Shown one piece after another: positions 1 through 8,241 of a stretch of DNA of 64,000 nucleotides; within the stretch, counting starts at the first letter, position 1, and each line of letters opens with the position of its first letter. Made by a program: the position numbers and the translations under genes. Under the pieces are notes generated by a model that was not told the origin of the DNA, did no database searches, and saw nothing but the letters and a program-made list of their open reading frames with translations. The stretch comes from Ga0077555 sp963741565. Its GTDB lineage: Bacteria; Pseudomonadota; Alphaproteobacteria; Rhizobiales; Hyphomicrobiaceae. The stretch covers positions 506,426 to 570,425 of the forward strand of contig CAVUIK010000010.1 of assembly GCA_963741565.1 (NCBI GenBank), read 5' to 3'.

Positions 1-1029
1 TTGTTGATGGACCGTCGAACGGTTCAACGCCTCAAGCGGGCTGGTCTCTTTCCGCAGTCTGTCTCGGCAACTCCAGGCAAGAACGGGGCTGCACTGTTTC
101 TCCTCTCCGAGGTCCTCGAGTGGGATCGGCGACGACGCGAGGGCCTTGTTCGATCGTCATTTTCGATGCCCCCCAATCTTCCCCCACAAGAAGTCGACGC
201 TCGGTTGCGTCAACTGGCGGCAGACGCCTTCATGAAGAAAACTGGTCAAACGATCGAGCCAGAACAATTCAGCCTGGACCCCATCCTTGATGAAGCCAGC
301 GCAAGGAAGATGCTGACTGAGCACCAGAGAATGCTGATCGCGGGATTGGCCGCACTTCCGACCCAGATCGCCTTGGCATTGGTCCATGCCCTGCTGCCCC
401 AGCTGCAGCCATTCCTGGATACCAATCTCGAAGGGCCAGATTCCTACTCACTCGACTTCGGACAGCTTCGACAAGTTCTGGACGTCATTGAACTCGGGCT
501 GCAACTCAAAGACGATGGTTTAGAGTTCGCGGCGCGACAACCAATCCTTGAGCGGCTGTCCGAGTTCGAACAAGAACGAGCGCTCGTCGTCGCGGCATGG
601 TTGTTTCCCTCTCTACGAAAGCTGATCGCTGAAAGTGCCACTGAAGGCGACAGTCGTGCGTTGAGCGACCCTGCAGCGGTAAAGGACTTAGCTCTTACGG
701 CCCTTGATGACGATTTATGGGCACGCCTCAAGCTGGTTCAGAGAGCAAAAACTCAGCTACGTCTTGAGCTCGGCGCCTCAATGGTCGATCCCCGTGGCTG
801 TGTGCGGGGAACAGTGCCGCAACACAACGGTCAACATCCTCTTGCCACGGTTCAGCCCCGCGTGTGCGGGGAACAGGTATCGCCCGCGCACGTTGACCCG
901 GGAGGCAGCGGTTCAGCCCCGCGTGTGCGGGGAACAGGACGGAGGTATCGTCATCAATCGCGGCGAGCCCTGGCAGGGGCGAGACCGCGTTGCCCAGATG
1001 GCGGCTGGCTTTTTCAGCGACGTCCCTGA
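1..1029 (+). CDS. Unknown helix-turn-helix protein, cut at the window edge and reading into a CRISPR array
   Basis: The frame is open from the first base, so the true start may lie outside the window. The first 50 residues (MDRRTVQRLKRAG to VLEWDRRRR) resemble the helix-turn-helix of AlpA/excisionase-type DNA-binding proteins. Residues 55-255 are helix-rich and I do not recognise them. From about base 783 the frame runs through CRISPR repeats and produces repeated VQPRVCGEQ-like sequence before the stop at 1027-1029, so natural coding probably ends near 780. No stop separates gene from array, which suggests a truncated gene or an assembly join. Base composition is less GC-rich than most of the window. 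Function unknown. Confidence 0.45.
   Translation: MLMDRRTVQRLKRAGLFPQSVSATPGKNGAALFLLSEVLEWDRRRREGLVRSSFSMPPNLPPQEVDARLRQLAADAFMKKTGQTIEPEQFSLDPILDEASARKMLTEHQRMLIAGLAALPTQIALALVHALLPQLQPFLDTNLEGPDSYSLDFGQLRQVLDVIELGLQLKDDGLEFAARQPILERLSEFEQERALVVAAWLFPSLRKLIAESATEGDSRALSDPAAVKDLALTALDDDLWARLKLVQRAKTQLRLELGASMVDPRGCVRGTVPQHNGQHPLATVQPRVCGEQVSPAHVDPGGSGSAPRVRGTGRRYRHQSRRALAGARPRCPDGGWLFQRRP
783..937 (-). CRISPR. Mini CRISPR array, type I-E-like repeats, two spacers
   Basis: Two identical 29-bp repeats lie at 848-876 and 909-937, exactly 61 bp apart, with a 32-bp spacer (877-908). The repeat core CCCCGCGTGTGCGGGG is a 6-bp palindromic stem with a GTGT loop, as in type I-E repeats. A degenerate third copy occupies about 783-814: its right half is intact, its left half is altered and about 4 bases longer. 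It is separated by a 33-bp spacer. In the usual I-E orientation the repeat reads on the minus strand, so the degenerate copy is leader-distal, as expected. No leader is seen beyond 937 and no cas gene lies in the window. Confidence 0.8.
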
Positions 1030-1231
1030 TATCAAGATTGTTTGCGATGGTTTGCGCTGCGCTGGCGATCACGTCGTGTACCTTTGGACGTTCACGGGCA
1101 CCCATGCCGGGACCAAGAACCCACTGCGCGTTTCCGGATGGGAGGAATGGGACCTGGATGCGGACTACAAGGTGAAGGCGTCGCGCGGTTGGTATGACGC
1201 CGACGACTACGCACGGCAGACCGGCGGCTAA
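938..1231 (+). pseudogene. SnoaL/NTF2-like protein, N-terminus missing
   Basis: The reading frame that ends at the stop at 1229-1231 encodes a C-terminal NTF2/SnoaL-like fold: a GEPWQGRDRVAQM helix, FFSDVPDIK, then the strands HVVYLWTFTGTHAG and the tail SRGWYDADDY. These proteins are usually 120-140 residues and often act on small cyclic substrates. About 30-40 N-terminal residues are absent because homology begins immediately after the last CRISPR repeat at 937. No start codon with a ribosome site is visible. I infer a truncated gene joined to the array, either by rearrangement or by mis-assembly through the repeat. Confidence 0.55.
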
Positions 1232-1429
1232 ACGTAAGCCTGCCGAACGTGCTGGATGCCGTCGGACGGGGCGAGGCGTTTGGGTAAGCCACGCTGGGGC
1301 TGACGCGACAGACGTGATATTCGAGTCGGCGTCGGCCCGTATTCGATCGGAGCGATGCGTGGAATAATTCGATACACGACAGCAGCCAGCTGTTGAGGTT
1401 CCTGCACTTCGATATCCAGGAAAGCGCAC

Positions 1430-3070
1430 ATGCAAGGCCTGATGCAACGTCAACCGTTGCTGATTTCGGACATCATCAGACACGCTGCCCGTCATCACGG
1501 GAATCGAGAGATCGTGTCCAAACAGATTAATGGGACAATTCATCGAACGACATGGAGCGAAGTAGAGGTGCGGTCCCGGCGGCTTGGGCGGGCCCTTCAG
1601 CGGCTCGGCATAGTGCCGGGCGAGCGAGTTGGCTCACTTGCCTGGAACGGCTTTCGGCACCTGGAACTCTTGTATGGAGTGTCGGGCTCCGGCGTGATCC
1701 TGCACACCATTAATCCACGCCTTTCGATAGACGACATTACCTACATCGCCAACCACGCTGGCGACGTGGCGATATTCGTGGATTTGAGCTTCGTAAAATT
1801 GGCCGAGCAACTTGCGCCGCTTATGGGCGACAAGCTGCGTCATGTCATCATGCTGTGCCCTGCGTCGGAGATGCCGAAGCTGACGTTGCCGGCCAAAGTC
1901 GCCTGGCACTGCTACGAGACACTGATCGATGAAGCAGACGGCGACTTCGCTTGGCCGGAGCTCGACGAGAACTCGGGCACTGTCGTTTGCTACACATCGG
2001 GGACGACCGGGCGGCCGAAGGGGGTGCTCTACAGCAACCGCTCCGCCGTTCTGCACGCCATGATGGCGATAAGCCCGGACGCCTTTGCCATGAGAGCTAC
2101 GGATTGTGTGTTGCCTGGTGGACAGATGTTCCATGTCACAGGGTGGGGACTGCCGTATTGCACGGCAATGGTCGGCGCCAAGCTCGTGCTGACAGGCCCC
2201 CATCTCGACGCAGCGAGCCTAGCCGAGCTGACCGAGGCAGAGGACGTAACCTTCATGCTTGGCGTGCCGACAATCTGGTTCGGTCTGCTTGACGAGTTCC
2301 GCCGGAAAAATTCGCGCCCCCGCACCCTGCAACGCATCTTGGTCGCCGGCTCTGCTCTGCCGCGGCTCCTTGTCGATGCCTTTGGCGCGTGGGGCGTGGA
2401 TGTGCAGCAGGCCTGGGGAATGACGGAGACCAGTCCGGTCGTAACCTACAATGCGCCGCTACATGAGACTCGATCGCTTGCAGGTGATGCGCTTGCGGCG
2501 CTCAAGCTGCGGCAGGGTCGCTGCATTTTTGGCGCCGACATCAAGATCGTCGATGGTGAGGGCAACGAATTGCCTTGGGACGGAACATCCTTCGGCGACC
2601 TCAAGACGCGTGGGCCATGGGTCGTTGAACGATACATGGGGGACGAAGGGGTTGGCGCCGAGAGTGACGGCTGGTTCCACACCGGTGACGTGGCGACTAT
2701 GGATGCCAACGGTTTTGTCGAACTGGTTGATCGAACAAAGGATGTCATCAAGTCGGGTGGCGAGTGGATAAGCTCAATCGCGCTTGAGAACATTGCGGTT
2801 GCGCATCCAGACGTGCAGGAGGCCGCCGCGATCGCAGTGCCTCATCCTCGCTGGGTCGAGCGGCCTCTCGTGCTGGTCGTGCCGAAACCGGGGCGGACAA
2901 TCGATACGGCATCCGTGCTGGCGCTCTATGAGGGAGCAGTGGCGAAGTGGTGGATCCCGGATCGAGTTGTGGTGGTCGATGGACTTCCGCACACGGCGAC
3001 CGGCAAGCTCAACAAGCTTGCACTGCGATCAAGGTATGGAAGCGTGTTCGCGGACGAACTGACAAAGTAA
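1430..3070 (+). CDS. Acyl-CoA synthetase (AMP-forming, medium/long-chain type)
   Basis: This 546-residue ANL-superfamily ligase activates a carboxylic acid as acyl-AMP and then forms the CoA thioester in the cytoplasm. Visible signatures are the P-loop YTSGTTGRPKGV (about residue 190), the WGMTETSP motif (about 325), the hinge DGWFHTGDVA and DRTKDVIKSGGEW, and the C-terminal catalytic lysine region TATGKLNK. Length is normal for the family. ATG 1430 follows AGGAAAG at 1418-1424. The last 286 bp are repeated at 4188-4473 with about 93% identity. The neighbouring reductase, monooxygenase and acyl-CoA dehydrogenase suggest degradation of an organic acid, but the substrate cannot be read from sequence. 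Confidence 0.9.
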   Translation: MQGLMQRQPLLISDIIRHAARHHGNREIVSKQINGTIHRTTWSEVEVRSRRLGRALQRLGIVPGERVGSLAWNGFRHLELLYGVSGSGVILHTINPRLSIDDITYIANHAGDVAIFVDLSFVKLAEQLAPLMGDKLRHVIMLCPASEMPKLTLPAKVAWHCYETLIDEADGDFAWPELDENSGTVVCYTSGTTGRPKGVLYSNRSAVLHAMMAISPDAFAMRATDCVLPGGQMFHVTGWGLPYCTAMVGAKLVLTGPHLDAASLAELTEAEDVTFMLGVPTIWFGLLDEFRRKNSRPRTLQRILVAGSALPRLLVDAFGAWGVDVQQAWGMTETSPVVTYNAPLHETRSLAGDALAALKLRQGRCIFGADIKIVDGEGNELPWDGTSFGDLKTRGPWVVERYMGDEGVGAESDGWFHTGDVATMDANGFVELVDRTKDVIKSGGEWISSIALENIAVAHPDVQEAAAIAVPHPRWVERPLVLVVPKPGRTIDTASVLALYEGAVAKWWIPDRVVVVDGLPHTATGKLNKLALRSRYGSVFADELTK

Positions 3071-3147
3071 GTGGGTTTGGGGAATGTCGGTTAAGGTCAG
3101 CCCGTCCCAGGGCGACCTGGGGAAGGGCGGTCGAAAAGGACTGAGTC

Positions 3148-4065
3148 ATGAAGATTGCGGTCATGGGCACCGGTGCAATGGGAGGTTATATCGGCGCGCG
3201 TCTCGCGGAAGCTGGGGCCAACGTCGCCTTTGTCGCCCGCGGGGCTCATCTGGCGGCGCTTCGAGAGAGGGGTCTGAAGGTCACAAGCCTGGACGGAGAC
3301 ATTCATCTCAGGCCGGCTCTTGTCACGGACGATCCCGGCGAGGTTGGCCCGGTCGATCTGATCCTGCTCGGCGTTAAACTCTACGACGTGGAGGCCGCAG
3401 TCCGGGCCTTGGTGCCGATGGTTGGCCCAGACACCGGTATCGTCTCACTGCAAAACGGCGTCGAGACTCCGGAAATCGTGAGCCGGCTCGTGGGCTTGCA
3501 TCAGAATGTTCCAGGCATCTCCTGGATCAACGGCGAGATTGCGGAGCCGGGGGTCATTCGACACAATTCTGGAAGCGCCCTGATCCTTGGGGAAATGGAT
3601 GGTCGCAGCAGCGACAGGCTCCAATCCCTGCTGCAGATCGTCAGCACGTCGTCGCTCGATATCAAGATCAGCAAGAACATCGTGCTGGACCTGTGGCGTA
3701 AGCTCCTGATTCTGACCCCCATGGCGGGCGTGAGCACGCTGACCCGTGTCCCGCTCGGGCGCATGCGCGCCACTTCAGAGACACGGGGCCTCTTCGACGA
3801 TGCCATCGCCGAAGTCATCGCCGTCGCCCATGCAGAGGGCGTCGCCCTGGAGGAGAAGGACAAATCGGCTGCCTTGAAATTCATCGAGACTGGGCCCGCC
3901 AATTGGCGTGGTTCCCTGATGTTCGACCTGGAAGCTGGCAGGCGTCTCGAGGTGGCGTGGCTGCACGGAACGATCTGTCGCCTTGGCGAACGCCATGGCA
4001 TTGGCACTCCATTTCATCGGATCGTGCTCGGCGCGCTGATGCCGCATGCAGACGGTCTGGCCTAG
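3148..4065 (+). CDS. Ketopantoate reductase family protein (PanE/ApbA-like)
   Basis: The protein has 305 residues. It starts with a Rossmann motif GTGAMGGYIGARLAEAG at residue 7, which binds NADPH. The segments KLYDVEAAV, SLQNGVE and the helical C-terminal domain containing LWRKLLILTPMAGV follow the PanE pattern. Enzymes of this family reduce 2-dehydropantoate to pantoate, but many paralogues act on other 2-keto acids. ATG 3148 follows AAAAGGA at 3134-3140. It lies 77 bp behind the acyl-CoA synthetase on the same strand and may be co-transcribed. A catabolic rather than vitamin-biosynthetic role is possible, because no pantothenate genes are nearby. Confidence 0.8.
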   Translation: MKIAVMGTGAMGGYIGARLAEAGANVAFVARGAHLAALRERGLKVTSLDGDIHLRPALVTDDPGEVGPVDLILLGVKLYDVEAAVRALVPMVGPDTGIVSLQNGVETPEIVSRLVGLHQNVPGISWINGEIAEPGVIRHNSGSALILGEMDGRSSDRLQSLLQIVSTSSLDIKISKNIVLDLWRKLLILTPMAGVSTLTRVPLGRMRATSETRGLFDDAIAEVIAVAHAEGVALEEKDKSAALKFIETGPANWRGSLMFDLEAGRRLEVAWLHGTICRLGERHGIGTPFHRIVLGALMPHADGLA

Positions 4066-4187
4066 CCCTCTGATGCCGGGCATCCGATGACGAGCGCCTG
4101 GTCCGGTATAGCGTCGCTCCGGAAAAGTACCGGCACCAAGCCTTTCTTGCAGGGGCAGCCACGCTGCTTATTGGCCCGTCATGCAGA

Positions 4188-4473
4188 TGAGAACATTGCG
4201 GTAGCGCATCCAGAAGTGCAGGAGGCCGCGGCCATCGCAGTGCCTCATCCTCGCTGGGTCAAGCGGCCTCTTGTGCTGGTCGTTCCGAAACCGGAGCGGA
4301 CAATCGATACGGTAACCGTGGTGGCGCTTTATGAGGGAGCAGTGGCGAAGTGGTGGATTCCGGATCGAGTTTTGGTGGTTGAAGAACTTCCCCACACGGC
4401 GACCGGCAAGCTCAACAAGCTTGCACTGCGATCAAGGTATGGAAGCGTGTTCGCAGACGAACTGCCAAAATAA
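4188..4473 (+). pseudogene. Duplicated 3' end of the acyl-CoA synthetase gene
   Basis: This stretch matches 2785-3070 without gaps, with about 21 mismatches over 286 bp, including the same stop position. It encodes the last 95 residues of the ligase (ENIAVAHPEVQEAAAIAVPH to FADELPK), including TATGKLNK. Nothing upstream resembles the N-terminal domain, so it cannot be an active ligase. Most changes are silent or conservative, which suggests that a second full gene once existed and was later deleted down to its tail. Confidence 0.8.
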
Positions 4474-4650
4474 TCGGGCGCGTAGCAATTATCGACGCTT
4501 TTGATCGTCGCCGGCTCTTCCTTCTGGGTAAACTTCAAGCTGATCGGCGAGGCCATCGACAAAATTCGCCGTGCGGATTGGAAGGCCACGCAGGGGGGAT
4601 GCGACGTAATATTCCGGTTGTCATCGGTCCGGATCAGGTGGGAGCCTCGC

Positions 4651-5927
4651 GTGGAAAAAGTCGATACCTTGATCATCGGCGCCGGCCAGGCAGGCCTCGT
4701 CATGAGCCACGCGCTCTCGAAACGGGGGCAGAAACATCTAATCATCGAACGTGGCAGGATCGCGGAGCGCTGGCGATCCGAGCGGTGGGACGGTCTCCAT
4801 TTCCAAACGCCCAATCTGCTCGTAGGTCTTCCCGGCTACCCGCTCGTCCACGACAATCCCAATGGTTTTGCAACCGCTGCCCAGATTGCCGATTTCCTTG
4901 AAGGCTATGCGTCCTTCGTTGCAGCCCCTGTACGGCAGGGGGTTTCGGTGACGCGGCTGGCGCTGACTGATCCTGGCGGCTCGTATCTTCTGGAGACATC
5001 GAAAGGACCATTGTGCGCGGGCAATGTCGTCGTTGCGACTGGACCCTTTCAGCGCCCCGTCATTCCCCGGATGGCGCCTCGTGACTGCGAAGCCGTGCAG
5101 CTTCACGCCGCCGACTATCGCAGGCCTTCGCAACTTCCTGACGGGGGCGTTCTGGTGATCGGTGCAGGCGCATCTGGTGCCCAGATCGCGGAAGAGCTGA
5201 TGCGCGCGGGCCGCCGCGTCTACTTTTCCGTCGGCAAGCACAAGCGCGCACCGCGATGGTATCGCGGACACGATCACGTCTGGTGGTGGGTCGAGACGGG
5301 CTTGGTCAGTGCGCCGCCAGAGCGCCGCAGTCCTGATCCCTCTCCGCTCGTACACACAGGGGCCTATGGCGGCCATACCATCGACTTTCGGGACTATGCC
5401 AGGCAAGGCATGATCCTGCTTGGGAGAGCCGAAACCGCGAACAAGGAGGGAATGGTTTTCGCGGCGGACCTGACCGAAAATCTGGCCCACGGTGATGCGG
5501 CCTATCGTTATTTCTTGATTTCGTTGATGCGCATGTGGAGCGGGCGGGCATGGACGTGCCTCACGATCCTGCCGCCCGCGCTATTGCGCCGACACCGGCT
5601 GCGATGCATCAGCCCATCAGGCAGCTCAACTTCCGTGAGCAGGGCATCAGCACCGTCATTTGGGCCACAGGATACGATCTCGATTTCGGTTGGATTGACA
5701 TACCAGTCCTGGACGAACGCGGCACTCCGATCCACGACAAGGGGGTCACGCAATTTCCCGGCCTCTACTTTCTCGGCCTCAACTTCCTGTCGAAGTTCAG
5801 CTCCTCGTTCCTCATCGGGGTCGCGGAAGACGCGGAGCGACTGGCCGATAACATTGCCCGCAAAACTGCTGGTGCAAGTGGAGCGCAAACTGAAAGAAGA
5901 TTTCGGCAGAATGCGGGATCGAGGTAG
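4651..5927 (+). CDS. Flavin-containing monooxygenase-like FAD/NAD(P)H oxidoreductase, one frameshift
   Basis: The protein has about 425 residues and is cytoplasmic. An N-terminal FAD site LIIGAGQAGLVM (residue 6) is followed by ERWRSERWDGLHFQTP, and a second Rossmann motif VLVIGAGASGAQIAEEL binds NAD(P)H. The late WATGYDLDF matches the FMO/Baeyer-Villiger signature. This is the CzcO-like group, which usually inserts one oxygen atom into small substrates. GTG 4651 is preferred because GGTGGGA sits just upstream, although the frame is open further 5'. Around 5507-5514 the frame shifts: the first frame ends in AAYRYFL, and the second continues FVDAHVERAGMDV to the stop at 5927. The break may be a sequencing error. 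Confidence 0.8.
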
Positions 5928-5971
5928 AATAGCCAGCCCGTTACAATGGGTAACTCAGTGGAGCGATTGAC

Positions 5972-6545
5972 ATGACAGCCCAACCCGCCGCCCCTGTCGG
6001 ACTAACCACCTCGTGATCAATGTACGTGACATTGAGGAATCGCACCGATTCTGGACCGAAGTCGTGGGCCTGAAACTGGTCGGCGAGCTGCGCCGCACGC
6101 CTGAGCGGCCGAACACACCGCAGATGCGGTTCTATAGCGGCCTGCGTGGCGGCCAGCTGAACCATCACGACATCGCGTTGCGCGAGAACAAGAAGCTGCC
6201 GCCGCCACCAGCTCCCGGCTGGAACGACGGCATGCCTTCCGCGATCGGTCACGTCGCTGTTGCCTTTCCTAGTCGCGAGGTGTGGCTCGACCGGCTGGCC
6301 TATTTGCAGGAGCGCGGAGTAAGTTCGACCGCCGCGTCGAGCATGGCATGACGCACAGTCTCTACATCTACGATCCGAACGGCTACAGCGTGGAGCTGCT
6401 CTACGAATTGCCTCGGGACGTCTGGGAAGGCGACATCGACCGCGCCCTCAACCATTACGTGGCGTTGCCAACCGAAGGACAGGAGGCGCTGCAGGACAAG
6501 GCCGACGTGCCGGTATTCAAAGCGCGGCAGCCGGCCGAAATCTGA
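5972..6545 (+). CDS. VOC-family protein (glyoxalase/ring-cleavage dioxygenase fold), two frameshifts
   Basis: Read from ATG 5972 with two one-base corrections (near 6003 and 6319), this is a protein of about 190 residues. It has a vicinal-oxygen-chelate pattern: LVINVRDIEESHRFWTEVVGL at the start, GHVAVAFPSREVWLDRLAYLQERGV in the middle and HSLYIYDPNGYSVELLYELP near the end. The metal ligands would be H in the first strand, H in GHVAV and E in VELLYE. Such proteins include extradiol dioxygenases and glyoxalases. It starts 45 bp behind the monooxygenase, so the two probably form an operon and may act on one aromatic or cyclic substrate. Confidence 0.7.
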
Positions 6546-6654
6546 GCCTCCGCTGGCAAAGTAGGATACAAGGCGAGCAGCCTCAACGCGAGGTCAGGTC
6601 GCAACCAGCCGATCATTTCCAAGGGCATGCTTACGTCCTTGCCTCGCTCGCGGA

Positions 6655-7476
6655 TCATCGCTTCTTCGCCAAATAGGTGTAGAAGTTGCACGCTGCGAAA
6701 AAGGTACCGGCTTCCGAGGCACGCCGCTGGTACGCCAACCAAGGCTCTGCAACATCCGCGGCCAAATTTCCGGCTTTGACCGCCATGGGCACATAGCTTT
6801 CCATAAAGCCGGCAAAGAAGAATGCCCTTCCGGCCTCCGCGCGAACGGCCGGAATACACCCCACAACTTCGAGGCCATGCTCATTCAAAATGCCCGCGAG
6901 TTGTCGCATCACGTATGGGTTCGCTACGCCAGTGTCGAGTATCCCCTTCACAATCTTGGCATTGAGTTCATGGCCTCCAGCGCCAAACGTAGTTGACGCG
7001 TAGTCACCGTCAAAGATTGCGATGGTCTTTCCGCGTTGTAGAACGCGAGCAGCCTCGGCAACGACAGTAGAGGGGTCTTTGACGTGGCTTATCAGCGTGT
7101 GAGCTACGACGGCATCGTAGGAGGCATCAGGCTCGCCGAGAGCGTGCGAATCTCCGACGCGAAAGGCGACACGTTCAGCCACGCCCTCATTGGAGGCCAG
7201 TTGCTTCGCTGATTTGATCAATGCGTCACTCGAATCAACGCCGACAAGTTCTCCCTTAAATTCAGCGTGCCTTGCAAGCGACCTTGCAACGACGCCGGTG
7301 CCGCATCCTAAATCCAGCAAGCGCTTGCTACCACCGAGGTCCATCATAGCGAGGTATTGTTCGCGCAATCGTACGAATTCAGCATCTTTGGCGCGAAACT
7401 CAAGCCGATCGACGATCTTCTGAATGGTTTCGGCACCAAGCTCGTCAATTGACTGAAAAAGATCGCTGGTGCTCAT
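6655..7476 (-). CDS. Class I SAM-dependent methyltransferase
   Basis: The protein has 273 residues. Motif I is LLDLGCGTGVVARSLARH, with GVDSSDALIKSAKQ (motif II acidic residue) and the substrate-side segment YDAVVAHTLISHV. The C-terminal 90 residues are helical and carry no transmembrane segment. The fold transfers a methyl group from S-adenosylmethionine. The target cannot be deduced, and UbiE-like and small-molecule methyltransferases both look like this. The frame could begin 24 bases earlier, but GGAGG five bases before ATG 7476 fixes the start. It is transcribed toward the VOC gene (convergent) and lies 73 bp behind the acetyltransferase on the same strand. Confidence 0.8.
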   Translation of the reverse strand: MSTSDLFQSIDELGAETIQKIVDRLEFRAKDAEFVRLREQYLAMMDLGGSKRLLDLGCGTGVVARSLARHAEFKGELVGVDSSDALIKSAKQLASNEGVAERVAFRVGDSHALGEPDASYDAVVAHTLISHVKDPSTVVAEAARVLQRGKTIAIFDGDYASTTFGAGGHELNAKIVKGILDTGVANPYVMRQLAGILNEHGLEVVGCIPAVRAEAGRAFFFAGFMESYVPMAVKAGNLAADVAEPWLAYQRRASEAGTFFAACNFYTYLAKKR

Positions 7477-7549
7477 GCCACCCTCCATCCCATAATCCAC
7501 GCTGCCGCAAATGATCGTAATTGGACGCGCCCGCAGGCAGCAAGGGCGT

Positions 7550-8122
7550 TCAGCTGGGCGGTCGAAGCATCGGAAAGAGCGACGGTGCGCCCTCCGCCTC
7601 GATCAGTCCGATCTGTTCGAACCCGTGGCGCCTGTAGAGCGACAGGTTTGCCGGATTGGTGGACTCGAGATAGGCAGGAATGCCATCCCTGTCGCACTGC
7701 CTTAGACCTTCCTCTAGCAGTGCCGCGCCGAGACCTTTGCCCTGCCGCGCGGGGTCGACCGCAATGAAGGCGAGATGCCGGCACGGCTCTTCTGGATGAT
7801 ACCGGGCCATCTGTTCGAACAGCGAGAATAGCCGGTCGAGCTTATCCGCTGCCACCGTCTTCTCGAACCAGGGGATCAGCCTCTCCTCGTCGGGATGCAC
7901 TCCGGGCGGAAGCCAGAGTGCGGCTGCCGTGAAATCATCATTTCGGTAGGCTGCCGAGTGCTCGAAGGCCCGTCCACCGAATAGGTCGGCGACCCGAGGG
8001 AAATGCGCGAGGAAGGAAGCGGGCTCCGGGTAAAACCAGCGAACGACAGGATCGGCGGAAAATCCGAGGGAAAGGCAGGAGAGAACCCGATCCGCCTCGG
8101 CACGGCTGGAAATGCTGAACAT
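7550..8122 (-). CDS. GNAT-family N-acetyltransferase
   Basis: The 190-residue protein carries the acetyl-CoA pyrophosphate loop VDPARQGKGLGAALLEEGL (about residue 125) and the strand-helix end NPANLSLYRRHGFEQIGL typical of GCN5-related acetyltransferases. The segment HLAFIAVDP precedes the loop as usual. The substrate is unknown. ATG 8122 follows a GAGGTG ribosome site. The start region and the 105 bp upstream are duplicated at 9531-9635, where only a short remnant frame survives. Confidence 0.8.
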   Translation of the reverse strand: MFSISSRAEADRVLSCLSLGFSADPVVRWFYPEPASFLAHFPRVADLFGGRAFEHSAAYRNDDFTAAALWLPPGVHPDEERLIPWFEKTVAADKLDRLFSLFEQMARYHPEEPCRHLAFIAVDPARQGKGLGAALLEEGLRQCDRDGIPAYLESTNPANLSLYRRHGFEQIGLIEAEGAPSLFPMLRPPS

Positions 8123-8230
8123 GGCACCTCGCGACGAAGAGTTCGAGTGCCTTCCCTGCGAGAATACGGATCGCGCAGGGGAAGCCCGGCTTTGATGTCT
8201 TTCACTGGCCCTGACTAACGAGCGCCGTTC
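8116..8230. repeat. Repeat copy A: 5' end and leader of the acetyltransferase gene
   Basis: About 110 bp shared with 9531-9635 in the same orientation. Both contain the identical core CGCGCAGGGGAAGCCCGG and both begin with TGAACATGGC, the reverse complement of the GNAT start codon region. Copy A has about 9 extra bases near 8150. It therefore contains the GNAT start, ribosome site and probable promoter. Confidence 0.75.
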
Positions 8231-8241
8231 ATCTTGAGCCC

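Noticed and set aside
726..757. Possible additional CRISPR repeat one period to the left (contains GGTTCAG)
   Set aside because: Only seven bases agree and the palindromic core is absent.
970..1000. Possible fourth CRISPR repeat one period to the right
   Set aside because: No repeat sequence is present, and this stretch codes for the SnoaL-like fold.
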